From Nymphaea colorata (Eukaryota; Streptophyta; Magnoliopsida; Nymphaeales; Nymphaeaceae), in NCBI RefSeq assembly GCF_008831285.2, contig NC_045143.1, positions 15,784,464 through 15,848,463 of the forward strand: a stretch of DNA of 64,000 nucleotides, written 5' to 3'. Made by a program: the position numbers and the translations under genes. This document shows, piece by piece, positions 44,564 through 59,289 of this stretch (its first letter is position 1; each line of letters begins with the position of its first letter). Under the pieces are notes generated by a model, which ran no database searches, was not told the DNA's origin, and worked only from the letters and a program-made list of their open reading frames with translations.

Positions 44564-47500
44564 ATCGCCGCACCACCCAATATTTTGGAAGGTCTGCACC
44601 CACATATGCACCGGCAGCTGTACTCCACAACGGTCTGACATAGATTGGCTGGTAGATGTTGTGCTGCTATGTTATAGGGTCAATGTATATGTGTGCATAT
44701 ATTGTTAAATTAATCTAAAATAATTTGAACTTTAAATTAATTTTGAATTTAAAAAATAAGGCAATATAGGGCGATGTATCCACCAATAAGCAGTATCTGT
44801 GAATAAATCAATACAGTACCAATAATGTTATGTATAAGTTATAGCACTGGTTTGTACTCTGTATTATGGGTGTTATGAGTTTATAGTTATTGAAAAGATT
44901 TCAGCAAATAATATTTCATTTAAACATCCATTTCACATATCTAATCTCAAATCAATTGACGTTCTTATAACCAGCAGCTTTTTTCATATCGTAAGAAGGA
45001 AGTAGTGTTGATTGGCTCATTTCTGCAATGCAATAAGGAAACAAATAAATGTACATAAAATCTAAAAAGTGTGTGTTTTCTCAATGAGCTACTTGTGTTA
45101 AAGGTTCGGAGGTCAAAGAAATTGTTACTTATAGATTGTGCTACTTAGTAACCACATATTGGTGTTAGTCTACATTGAAATATTTTTATAGATTAATGTG
45201 CATAGGTACTAAGAAATATAATGTATTTGTCACTGGGTACTTTTAGTTATTGACCTCTTACCTTGTGCTTTCTTTCATTTGGTTCTGTTATTATGCTAGT
45301 CATTCTTTTAGTCTAGTAACGAGCATAGTTACTACAACTCGTTAAAAATGCGAAAAATAAGTCATTCGAACAAAATGGCAAAAAAACGCCAAAATGAAAA
45401 AACTTGTTTCTTTTTCTTTTATTCATTTTAGGTATTTCATATTTTTAACGCCAAACTGCTTGTTTCCAATTTATAATTTTTATCTATTGCTCATCTACTT
45501 TTTTATGTTGTCTTATGAGTTTCTCATCTATTTTATTTTCCCCTAATTTGAAAGACTTTTAATTTTTTTTAAAATTTACCATATTTTTCTTTTATTTTTT
45601 TAAAGCTTGCCGTATTATACCTGAGAAAAACTTTATCATTGAAAACGCTAAAACGATATTTGTGATTATCTTAAATTCTTAACAAGTCACTAGCATTCTG
45701 ATATGTAATAGTACGTTGCTAAGCACTATTTACTTTGTCCTCTTAAGTGTTCAGAGAAGATATATGTCTGACATTGTTCCACAATGTTTGTTAACTTAGC
45801 GTTTTTTTTTTTTTTTTTTGCTCTTGCTACTTATTATTATTAGTTAGTGCATTTTTGTTCAAATCCATTTTGCTAAGGGCCCATTTGAATAGATGGAACT
45901 TTACTGTAGAGGTGGAACAAAAGTTCAAATTCGGTGGAAAGTTCCATCATGAAATAAATGCAGAACTAAACACCCGAAACTTACCTTGCAGATGTAGAAC
46001 TTTGCTTCTAGCAATAAAGTTCCACCAAAATAGGTAGAACTTTATTCCTGGGCATTCTTTTTGACCGCTGAAGTACCTGCATTTTTTTGATTTATTGTTG
46101 TTGAACTATTATTAGAACAGTAGAACCAGATGGTATTTAAGTTCCATGCACAAATAACCATAGTACTAAGCATTGTCACATAAAACACGTATTATTTGAA
46201 ATACCCGAAAAACGAAAAATAATTCAGACGTATAAAATGGCAATTAGACATGTCTTTTTTAAAAAAATGCTAGAAAATAATTTCCGTTTTTTGTATTTTT
46301 TATTATTTTGTATTTTTTATAATATTTAGGATTCATTAAATGTTTTAAAATTTTTAAAAATTTACCGAGATTTTCTCGAGATATACAACTTTGCCGTATT
46401 ATACCCGAGAAATTCCTCGTTGTATAATACCCATATATGATATATGTGACAGTGATACTAAGATACCCATAACAAAAGTTCTAGGAAATCAAACAAATGG
46501 GGGGTATATGGAGGTAGAACAAAAATTCCACGAAAAAGACACCCAATAGTAAATACCCAGCATTTTGATGCTGGGTATTTAGTTCCTGGTATTCAGACGT
46601 TACCTAACTGTCTCAAGATTTTGTAGTTGCTGATTCAGCAATAAATTTACTAGTTTTGGTCGTGTGATGCATTTCCATTTCCTCTATTTCTTGCACCACT
46701 TTTCTATAACTTGTTTTATGTATGTTTTAGATATTTGGAGGCGTTGGAATTGCTTGCTTGCCCCTGGGTCTGATATTTTCATTCATTCGGCGTCCAAAAG
46801 CTGTCATTACTCGCTCACAATATATAAAGGTGCACCCATGGGTGGTTGGCAAGAAATTTACTTTAGAATCTCAATTTTCCAATGCATATCCCATTTAAAG
46901 GTAATTGTATTTTCTCTATATAGGAGGCAACTGAAATAGGAAAAAAAGCAAGGGAGTTGAAAAAAGCAGCAGATTCACTTCATCAGGAAGAAAGAAGTGG
47001 TTCGAAGGGCAGGAAATGGCGCAAAAATGTGAAGACAGTTGAGAAGGTCTGCTTTTAGATAAACATATTTTATGAGATTAGAGCAGTTTTCTGGTTTTAA
47101 CCTACCTCATTTTAGTACCTGATTTTTCAACAGCTTTTCTTGTATAGCTGCCTTGCTAGCAATAAAGTCATTTTTGCTCTATATGGTTATGTATTGTGGC
47201 TTCCTCTTATCATTTATGTTTCGTGAGTTTTGTCTATTCCTATTAATTTTAGTGATGTTACCCTACCATGTTCCTTCCTTTCTCTGGTAAACTCATATCA
47301 TAAATGAGTGGTAACAAGATTCTCTTTTATAAGGAAAAATATATCAAATAATTTGGTACTATGAAGACATTTGATTAGGACTTTTTGTCATGCTATGGGT
47401 TATTTAGCTGGGTTTTTCTCAGAATTATATGTCTATGGCGCCAAGTCCATTGCTCCTCTTACTTTTAATTCAAGAGGCCTAAGCCTTCATTTCAAACTTT

Positions 47501-48674
47501 TGGTGTTCAAATTCTGCTGATATGCCTTTTGTGAACTCTGGAAAGCGTCCAGGCTTCATCATGACCATTTTCCTTCTTGTCGTGGAAAGCTTTCAGGAAT
47601 GAGAGGGCACAATAGTAAAAGAAGAATCTTCTAACAGTTAGAAAGGAGGTGAATTTTATTACTTCTGATTTAAACATGTGTTATACTGTAGATAATTAGT
47701 GTTAAGATCTGAGAGCAGAGATGCTCTTTTATGCGTTAGATCAATTAATTTACAAGACACCTTTCAATTGGAGACAAAAATTTACATCATCCAAACTTTT
47801 GAGTTTTGATCTCTCTATATAACATATATAGCTAGTCGGAAATCAAAGTGGTTCGCTGACAAATCATTGAATTTTTGGAATCAAACATCCAACTCGCACA
47901 AGCATATTTTGTGGCTACATGACGTCATGGCATTTGCCTTCTGCTTTAAATCGCCACTCAAGTTTTTTGAACGGCTTACAATCAGTTGGGAGACATATAT
48001 GTATACACATGCATATATGTGGAAACTGGTGTATTATAGACAGACCAAGATACCCTCTTCTAGCTTTATATGCTTCTTTAATTAATTTAACCTTGTCCAA
48101 ATGATCATGTAATTGATGAAGTAGAGAAAATATGTTAAAATTGACTTATTTCATCCTGATGCGTATTTTTAAACATGCAAAAATAAGTAAGACCCACATA
48201 ATGGAACGTATGTTTGGATTGAGTCTAAATCATGTGGAAATACACTTTTTCAAATAGGTACTGAAATAACTTAAGTTTCAGAGTTTTTTATGGTCTATTC
48301 CCAAAAAGTAGATATTTGAACCATGTATTGATGAAAAATGTTCTTTTTTGAGGTTAAATGATTGAGAAATTGTTTTTAAAACTTAAATGCATTCAATCAT
48401 GCAAAGTAACAATTATTTTGTACAAAATCCATCGCATTGTAAACTTAAATTGGCAGATTTGGTACTGTGCATTGGGTAATGAACTTGGGAGATAGACGGT
48501 GGTACTTCGTGGTACTTTATGGTCTATCTTGTAAATATTTTAAGTTAAAAAAACTAAATGGCATGGTTCAAATATTTATTCTTAAGTTGTTAGCAAATAG
48601 TCCATAATGAACTGGTATGTGTTATATTTGCCAAAAAAAAAAAAAATCAACAAATGTCATAAATTTCATTTGGC

Positions 48675-48706
<32 letters not shown>

Positions 48707-51700
48707 CGTAATGGAATTTCTTTAGATAAAAGAGTTTTTTCTCTTTTCTTTTTATTTAAGAGTTATAGTTGTATAGTTAAGTTATTATTATGTACTAGTA
48801 TTAATAGTCATTAGTGATTTGTTTTGAGTCTGTGTGAATGTACATGCTATGATATGGTTCTCTTCTCTTTTTTGTCCTTAGCATCTGATCGTTATTGATG
48901 GCCAACTGGAAATTTGTTCAGTTCAACTTTGGTGTTCTAATTTGGCTGCCTGAATCATCTTACCTTTTTGGCGCTGCTGCATACTTCAGCAGACCTTGCC
49001 TCCTCTTGCCTTTGTTTTGATTGTTCAACGAGCAGCATCATTCAATCTACAAAGGGAGCAATGAGAATTTTCTTGGGCTTATGTCTAACTTAATTTACTG
49101 GTTTGAACTTCCCTTTTGTCCAAATGGGAATCATTGGAAGACATGCAGCTTGAAAAAATCTCCATTTCTCTTTTTTATTTATTCTTTTCATGTGGTGAAG
49201 TGGAACATTTATAGCAAGCTTTTTGTTTTCTACAGGAGTTATTACTTCTAGAAGAGGATATGAAAGCATTGGAAGAGATGTACCCTCAAGGAGAAAAGGT
49301 GATTCAATCTCCTGGTAATCAAATGGCTTATGCCCATGTATACTAGTGGTTGTTCTTATGCTATCCACTGTCATGCAGGCGGAAACTGACTGGGCACTGA
49401 CAGTTATTGGGTACTTGGCAAAACTTGTTTTAGGAATTCTTGGGTAAGTATTGGCGAAGCATGTGATAATCACTAATGCAAAATGTTGTCATATTCTGCA
49501 AAAACTGCATTACAATTAAGATTATATTCTCATTTATCATCAATTGTAGTCATGCAGCAATATGCAATGTTGTATAATGCATCAAGTAACTGATGTCATT
49601 GCTTCCAAAGTTAAACACGCAACTTCACATAAAAAAAAAAAATGATCTTGTAACATTAAAAGTAATAAGAGCTAAATAATCAGAAAACTTTACAAAAAAT
49701 TAAGAAAATTAAGGGAAAAATTTTCTTTCCATGGGAATCATGAATTTCATGTATGCTACAAACAGCATCACATTTTCATTGCTTCCACGCAACTTCACAT
49801 AAAAAAAATAAAATAATTTGATATTTTAACATTAAAAGTAATAAGAGCTAAATAATCAGAAAACTTTACAAAAAATTAAGAAAATTAAGGGAAATGTATG
49901 CTACAAACAGCATCACATTTTCATTAGAAAGAACTAAAGGTAACAACTTAAACAATTAAGCTTTATTGTGTGACATGCTAAAGTTCAAATGTATTTTGGA
50001 GGGCAGAAATAGGCTCTTATGGGAAGAACCACAAAAGTGAAAATTTTGGTGCATGAAAGGTGCATCAAATTTAAGAATGTTTTAATGTCACACTTGATAT
50101 GTAACCTTAAGGAATCTATGTAACTTCGAGCTAGAAAGAAGATTTTTCACTTTTTTGTGTTTTGAAGGTCTGACTTGAGATACATCCCATGTCTTGACAT
50201 AAGATACTACTGTGTATTGTAAGTTGCAGATGATACAATGTAGTCATACCCCTGAAACTAGTTTCAGGGGTGTATCCTTTGCGAATAATTATGATGCATG
50301 ACATGATAAGCTATGATACTGACAAGACTGACAATATGTTTATTAGCATGCATGTGCATGCTTGCACATACATTTTCATAACTGCAAACTGAATTCACAT
50401 GCACCCATGGTTTGTCCTCAAAATCTTGCACATGGTGAATTGTATTTGCAAACTGTCCCACCTGCGTTGCATCCTATGAATTAATTTATCAATGATGGGT
50501 GTATTGGGGTGCGAACTCTAGGAATCGTGGACCTGTACCCGTGGTTTGTTTTGAAAAATTCTGCTCATAGTGAATTCTCTAGTTAGTTTTCGTCTTTTCG
50601 GTCTACTTTTTGCCAAAACTAACCATAAGGATGTGGTCTCTATATTTAAAAACCTAGGAGTAAAAGTGTCACGACCTAAGGTTTTAACCCAATTTTTTTT
50701 TCCACATGAAATTATGTTCTGCCTCAATTTGAAAATGGCATTATCGTAACTTACATTTATTCCTGCTCTATGACATACATATGCTTAACTATGACCTGCT
50801 TAGCAGATTCCACTGCTGCCAATTTCACATATGTATACATTTATATATCTTCATACATATAAATACAACAAAACATATAGGAACTACATGCTGTACTTAG
50901 GTCTAAATATTCCCTTACCTGTAAGTCAGAAATATGTCTGCAATGCTGATAACTCTATTCCCATGCAGCAGAACCAATTTGACTGGTTCAAACCGCTTTC
51001 TTGCAATCAATATATTGCTTCATATTATAACATGTCCTTCTCAACAGAACTTACAGACGTTATATATATATATATTATATATATATATATTATATATATG
51101 TATATATATATATATTATATATATATAAGTTCAGAACCATTTAAGTAGGCAAGACACTTACTAGATTTGGTCCTGAACAGGGACAGTTTGTTTCAAGTAG
51201 CACCTTCACCCACGTCCTGGTTTTCCACTACATCCCAAGGCTGAAATGATGGAAGGATCACAGTTAGTCATTTTGTCAACCTTGTTCACCAGTAATGCAG
51301 CAGAACAGAGCTTACTTACTCCTTTTCCCCAAATTCTTGGTGCCAAGACCCTCTTCACTAAAATTGCAGCAAGTGGAAAGCTAAAATGCTGCAGTACCAG
51401 TTTAAATAAACACTTTTCAAGGTGGTCAGCCTTCCATTAAGAATTTCCTTCCTCTCTCTCCCATAAAGGAAGTAACGGGTCAATTTTCCTTCCATCATTA
51501 ATGTCATTGTATTTTCTCTGAATCTGAACTCTCATTCTCTTTTCCCTAACCACTTCAGTTATGACTTAATGATAGAATTGGCTGGATCTAGTGTCTGTCT
51601 ATTTGGATCTAGTGTATACACACACACACACACACAAACACACATATATATAAATAGATATTTATGTATTTATATATATATATCTACATATATAGATATA

Positions 51701-54230
51701 TAGATGTATATGCATATATATATATATATTTATATTTATTACCTGTGAGAATCTCTGAACACGTATATGTATTTACACACTGTTAAGTACTTAACTGCAA
51801 ACTAAAAAAAAAGGTAGGCCCTTCCAAAAGAAGTATCAAGGTTTTGTTGCTCATGTTTCAATCTTATTTTATAAGGAATTGGAAATACAATAAAATTTTA
51901 TACACATATTGGTTATTGAAAGATATAATTTTGATTCTTTTTTTTATTTAAAGTTTTCAAGCATGGAGAACACGTCTGATGGTGGTATTTAACTAGAGTA
52001 TTCTCAAGTACACAGTAACAGTGCTTCTGCATCTAGGTGCACGCACACATACATATAAATTGTGTATGGAAAGTGAGTACTACCCACCGAATTGCTATTC
52101 AATAAGCCAATACTCACTTTTCCTTCTCGAATAGTCAATGGCAGGGTAGACTTTTTATGGTAGAGATGGTGGGTACCATTTTAATGGGCACCGTTTAGAT
52201 TTCCTATGTGTGTGTGACCATTTGGCTGGACTTCCTCCATTTTTTCCGATTTAACTTCATGGATGAGATTGGACTGTTTAAATCTGTACGTTTGGAAAAA
52301 AATAAATTGTTCAAATTCAATACAAAAGTCAAATTTGTTAGAGTTTCAAGGTCAACCTTTTAGACCCAATTTGTGCATTGGACTTGGTTTTTTTCCCCCC
52401 CAAACCTATGGATCTAGTTTTTTTTGTGGTCATCTGCAAGGTCAGAATGAAAACAATTTGGCTAGAATCTGGCCAGACAGCTATAGAGAGAGAGAGAGAG
52501 AGAGAGTTGGAAAGTCCTAGTTGGGATGTCTCTAGTCTGGTGACGATACAAAGGTGAGAAGGGTAGCGAAAGTTTAATAATTTTATTTATCTAGTGTAAA
52601 AAGGAAGTCCTCCTTCTGTTTGAATGAAATTGGAACCGAACATGAGCCCTTATACTAGAGGATGAAGTCTGGTGCCCAATATTCTTCCAAGGTGAACCTT
52701 CCAGCCATTAAGAGTTTATGTTAACTCTACACTCAGCATGTCAGAAATATAGTATTAAAAATCATGTTCTTTGATGTCTTGATCATTTTACAACTTGACA
52801 AAGCTAAGACCATTCATTTATTAATCCCAAAAATTTTGTTTTAAACATTGAATTCTCATGATTTTCCTTTTCTGAATTTTATGGTTTTGAACACTTCGTA
52901 CCTGCAATAAGTTGGATTTACAGAAAATGATGCACGTATTATTGAGAAGCAGATGGCTTAGGTGTCTAGAATATCAACTCTCCCCTCTAAGTGCGTGCGT
53001 GCGCGCACGCATGCTTCTTGTCAATAAAAGCTATACAGTTGAAAAGATAATTTTCAAGGACATAATATGAGGTCAATGTTGCTACCTGAAGTGTCCACTT
53101 GCTTGGAAGAGTTTTCAAGGATGAACCGATCAATTGGAGTATGGTGTTAATTAGACTATGTGTTAGTATATTGGTATGGGTACGGGTACGGGAAATGGGT
53201 ATAGACGCTGCAAAAATTGTGGATATGGGTAGGGCTGGGCATCGGGCCGGGCTGGCCCGACCCGTTTAGTCAACGCCATTAAGGGCCCGAATTTGGATCG
53301 GATCGGCCCGCTACCCGGCCCGACTATTATCGGGCCGGGCCGGGCCGGGTGGGGTACCGGGCCTGGTCAACCACGTTCGAAGCCCGACCCGGCCCGTTAT
53401 GTTAACTGTCGGGTGGGTTCGGGTCAGGTCGGGTCGGGTTGAGTCGGCTCTTTTTTTTAATCTCATTTAAATTGTTAAATTGTTTCGACAAAGTTCACCA
53501 AAATTTAAGTTGTCTGGAGCCTATAGGCGACGGATTATGGTTTGGAAGATGGTTTTGACAGAAGATCTAAGCATCAATTCTATGATTCATTTAGGATCTT
53601 AAAACCGATTGTTTGTATCATATACCAGCATATTTCCAAATATTCCAGGTTCCAGCATGCCAAGGAATTTTGCTTTAATTTATGATGGGGTATAAACCGA
53701 TTTTGAGAGAAGCTCTGCTACTTCATTCCTCTGCAATTTCACAGATTTTTGAAGCTTTCACTTCCTCAAAGAAAATAAAAGAAAAAGATGAGAAACCATT
53801 AACAAACTCCTTTTTTACGTATTATTCTTTTTCAATTCTACATTGAAAAGAAAGCAATCCAAAACAGACAAAGAGATGGAGAGAGAGAGACAGAGAAAGG
53901 GGGTGTTATGATGCAGAAGCCACCGTTAGACTGCCTTGCAGCGCTGCCAGCCTTCTTCTTGGTCTGGGCTGAGGATTCTTAGCAACTGAAAAAACAAGAA
54001 AGCAAGCCATGAAACCTGATAAACAAACAGAAAAAAAAGACGGTTATGATGAGCTATTTCTTCCAAATCCTAGAGGATAATGAGTGGGGAAAAAAGGATG
54101 GGGAAAGAGACCTTCTCAGTCCTCACGGTAGTCGTTATACAAAAGAGACAAGCACATACATGAAGAAGAGGGAGGAGAAGGGATGATCAACCGAACAACC
54201 TAAAACCCCTTTCCAGATTATGCGTGTTAC

Positions 54231-54279
<49 letters not shown>

Positions 54280-57200
54280 TTACGTGCAAAACGCAAAAGG
54301 GACAGTGCGAAGGGAGGAAGGAGGAGTAAAGAGAAGACAGAAGGGCACTTCTTCTGCACAAGTTCTGTGCCGGTGCTGGACTGGAGGCCGACCGGCGGTC
54401 AGGCTCAGCACAACTCTTTCTCTTTTGAAACTTGAAAACCCTAAATCCCCAAATGCATTTCATAAAAATCTCAAAGAGTTGGCAGCTAACGGGCCCATTA
54501 ACTAAACCCGGACCCGGCCAGTTATGATGTCTGGCCTTGCTGGGCCGACACAACGGGCTGAAGCCCGATTATGTAAAACAAGTACCCAGACCCGGGCCCG
54601 AACCGGGCCGGGTACCCGGCGACGGCCCGGCCCAGCGCCCAGGCCTAGATATGGGATACAACAAAGTATATTTACGTATATATATGTGTGTGCAAAATTG
54701 TGTAAAAAATATGCAAAATTAATGCAAAACAGGTTAAAAGTACACTTCGGATAATTCATATGCGAACATAATATGCAAAACTTTAGAATTAAATGAAAAA
54801 GTGCAACAAGTAATATTTTTTCTTAAGATGCCGTGTCCAAGTGTCACTATACCGGTGTCCGCGTGTTGGCATGTAAATACCGGTACCATAGCAATTTTGC
54901 CGTATCCGTGTCACTTAGGGGACACCTGCAGCTACTAGGATATCATTAGTTCCAACTCTTTGTTGCTTAAAATGTGTGGCTCCTTCAAGCCTGTCTATAA
55001 TTAGTTAGTCTTGGTTATCTCTGAAAATATTACCACTTTCCCATGTTCTTTACTTCCTGTAAAAGATTGTCTTGAAATGAAAGCTTGCTTCTGAAATTTG
55101 TACTCAATCAAAAGATGGGGTGTTTCTTTCTCTGCATACTTTCTGTTCTCTATGAAGATTGAATATTTGAGTAAAAACCAACTAGCTTGCATACAATCTG
55201 GTGATATAAATCCAGTAAATTCAACTGTTCTTTGCAGCCCATGGCTCAGTTCTATTATTACTGGTGACTATGCATTTTTCTAACGCCCCTTGTATGTATT
55301 CTGTCATCAGGTTGGTTGTTTCAGTCTTATGGATTGTGCATATCGTGATATATTTGTTGATTGATCCACCGCTTTCATCCTTCCTTAATGAGGTTTTTGT
55401 CAAATTAGACAATATTTGGGGTATGCAGCAAATATTATTTTATTTCTTCTTCTTCTTTGTTTCCAATCTTTCTGGTTGAGATTGTTTTGGAGTTTGACTT
55501 GGTCTATACTTGTTTGAACCAGGACTTTTTGGGACTGTAGCTTTTGCATTCTTCTGCTTCTACTTGCTAGTTGCTGTGATTGCAGGGGCAATGATGCTTG
55601 GTTTAAGATTGGTTTTCATCACGATTCATCCCATGAAGTAATTAATCATCTTCTCAGAAGTGCTTTCTATAGCTAGTAGAACCTTCTTGTGATGCATCAA
55701 TCTTCATGTTTTTAGGTGGGGTGCAACACTGATGAATTCATTTCTTTTCAATGTGGGGTTGATTCTTCTATGTTCCATCAGGTTCTCCATCTACCTCTCT
55801 CTCTCTCTCTCTCTCTGAGTGTTTGTCTTTGATGTTTTAATTTCTATCAAGATCATTTGTTGTTTTCGTTTACATCAAGTGACTAGTTATACTGTTATTT
55901 TGAGGTCAACAATGTACAGTCAGCAAGTTAATAGATTAATAAGTGAATTCCATGTCTCGTTGCATTTTTTGCAATTACCTTGGAGTTTGTGCACGTAGAT
56001 TTGACGGTCGTTCATACATTGGAGGTACAGACATGAAGGTGTTAATGGTGTAAAAACTATTGATGCTTTTAAGGTGTTTGAATCCATCTGTTGCAATTGA
56101 ATATAAGATAGTTTCTCATGATAAATTGTCTCAAATGTACATGGATTTTTGGCTTTATGTCGCTTAGGACCTAACTTGATCAGATATGCCTGAGATGATG
56201 CAAAGTTGTGACAAGAAATAAAAATATGCTACCCTTCTGCAGCATGGGACTTAAAACACATGAACAGCCTTTTTCTTTTGCATACTGCTCAGTGAGTACA
56301 TGCATCAAAGAATTTTACATGTTGCATACTTATATCATGCAATTACCACTCACTCACCCTTCTATAGTAGAAAAGGTGAAAAGATCTTCACTCTAAGCAA
56401 CATGGAGCTACTAAAGTTCATTTTCCATTTTCCTCTCATAATTCATTTACTCACGTTTTGGCACCAAGATAAAAATGGAACTACCATGTAGATAATTCTG
56501 AGTCTCTCGTGATATGGAAGATTAATAATGTTTGTGCAATTTCTTACTGGATGTACATTGTGTTCCAACATGTAGTGAGCTTAGATTAAGTCTCCTTGTT
56601 ACATATGTTTGAGGGTGACATGAATTTTTACTCTACTAGTGTAATGGCCCTCTTAAAGCTCATACATTTGCACATGTGAGATCTTAGGGGTCCAAGTGTT
56701 GAATTGTGCTCTAATATCACTGCTACAACTTAGCCCACTTTCATGTTGGGCTGGAGCTCTTGGTTTGATAGTTCCAACTTCGAACCCACTTTTTTGTAGC
56801 TTCGGTTCGAACCATGATCATCTAGCACTTACCTGACCCCCAATAACCTTCTCAAACTTCATTACCATCTTTTGAGATTAGACTTTCATCCTACCCATAG
56901 TCACAAAAGACGTTCTCGCCTTTTACATGTTGAAGTTTTTCTTGAGTATAATACGATGAGCTTAAAGAAAAAGGAAAAATATGGTACTTTTTTTAAAAAA
57001 TTAAAAATCCTAAAAATTAGAAAAAAAATAATATAAGTATAACACAAACAAAATAAGTAAATAAGCAACAAATAAAAATTAGAAAATAAAAACAAGCAGT
57101 TTGGCATTAAAAAAATGTAAAAAAGCCCTAAAATGAAAAAAAGAGAAAAAGCCAATTTTTTTTCCTTTTTTTCTATGAAAACGGCATTTTTTAAGTTTTA

Positions 57201-58493
57201 AACAACTTATTTCTCCATTTTATATACATGTTTTCTTAAAAAAACACGTTTTTTGTGACTATGATCTTATCCCCTCAAGGCACACAGGTCTGCATGTGTG
57301 GGACCTTAGGTTCGAGTATTAAACAAAGTTTTTGTAACGTCCCAACCCACTCTCCACATCAGGCTCAAGCGTTTTGTTTGGTGGATTTCAACTTGCCCTT
57401 TAGCAGCTTCGGTTCCACGTCTCGAGGGGATCAGCAAGCTGGACAATCAATCACTTAACTCTCTCTCTTCTAAGTCCTTGAAGAGTGTTAGCTAAACTTT
57501 TAGGGTGTTAGAACTAGAGCCTTCTCAATTTCCTCTATTGTTTTTCCTACTTTGAGCTTGAGGTGTGCTATAATACGATGTTTATCCTTTGTTTGAACCT
57601 TGATTGACACAAAATTTTATATGAATATGCGATGATAAGAGTAGGACCAATACATAATAAATTATGAATATCAACTTTTTCATCCAAACATGAGCTTTAG
57701 ACTTTTGTATTCAGGTGTCCAATATATATATGTGTGTGTGTGCGTGCGCACATCTGTGGATGTATGTGGGATCTATGTAATGTGTGAATTGTGAACTAAA
57801 TAAATATTAGAAGAATTTTTTTGGGAATTAATAAGTCCCCGCTTGTAACAAGTCTATATTTTCCCTTGAAGCACCGCACTATGTGAACTGATTATGAGAT
57901 GTCTGGTCAACTTGATTTATGATTTATGTAAAATTGCTTTTTCAAAAGAGTGGTTACAACGATACCTTGAAAAATAATTTGCGCATGGCACCCTGAGAAT
58001 CCTCAATCAAGTTGATTGGATAGCTAATCAGTAATAATAAGTCTATAGAGTCGTTAAATTTACTTAAGCCTCATATTACCCATATATGCACAGAGACACA
58101 CATACTCACATACATATTCTCCATGCAAGAGGATGTGTTGCTTTGTAATCCTTTGGATCATCTCAGTCTTGAAATCCTAAAAAACTGTACCAGTAAGGTT
58201 TTTTCTGCTATTTGAATTAGTCATATTGTATTCTAGTGGTAGACAATTTTGTTTGTTGCTTTATGACAAGATGCATGTTAGGTGAAAATCAAAGGCTTAG
58301 ATTGCATAAATAGTTGATGGTGAAAAATTAACCTTTCACTAGAATAATTTTATCTATAGTCAGAGTAAGTGCGGCATACATCTATAGATTCTATGCATCT
58401 ACAATAATTGGCTACGACACTCATGAATACAGATCAATTAACATGCCAACTTAAAACACACACACACAGACAGGCGTGCACGCGCACACACAG

Positions 58494-58563
<70 letters not shown>

Positions 58564-59241
58564 TGGGGAGGCAGCTCGAGCCCAATCTATGCACTATGCA
58601 CGATGTTCCTTGAGAGTATTTAAATGATCTCCAATATACCCTTTCTTGAGGCTATTGTCACAAAAAATGCGTCTTATTGAAAAAAAATGCATATAATACG
58701 CCAAAACACAGTCAGCTGTATAAAACGTGAAAAAAATGTCTTTTTTAAAAAAATGTGAAAAAACACGTATTATGTGTGTTTTTTGCGTATTTTTTATGAT
58801 TTTTTATTTTCTATGTTTTTCAGGATTTATTAAATGTTTTAATTTTTTTAAAAATTGCCGAGATTTTTTCGAGATATTCTCGAAATATACAACTTTGCTG
58901 TATTATACCCAAAAAATTTCTCGCCATATAATACCTATACACGTTCTTTGTGAGGATGCCTGAGACCCTCCAATCAAATCATAGATCCAAAGCAATTAAG
59001 TTGACGTGGTTTATATATATATATATATATTTTCAAATAACAAGTTTATATCACATCATCTCAACCTACAAATAGAAGAAGCAAGGGCATTTAATGGATT
59101 AAAAAATTGTACTTTTATTCGTCAAAAGTTTTGCTGGACCTATCTACCCCATCAGATTTTGAAGCTGGACACTTGAGGCACATCAAAGCTTAAGTCACAC
59201 CGTGTAGCCTCTCTCCCTCCCTCCCCCCCCCCCCCCCCCCC

Positions 59242-59289
<48 letters not shown>

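Noticed and set aside
54224-54759. Overlapping ORFs in the non-autonomous hAT
   Set aside because: They arise from the (AG)n tract and GC-rich subterminal repeats and show no transposase motif.
56901-57155. 84-aa hydrophobic minus-strand ORF
   Set aside because: It lies entirely inside the AT-rich MITE 56896-57263.
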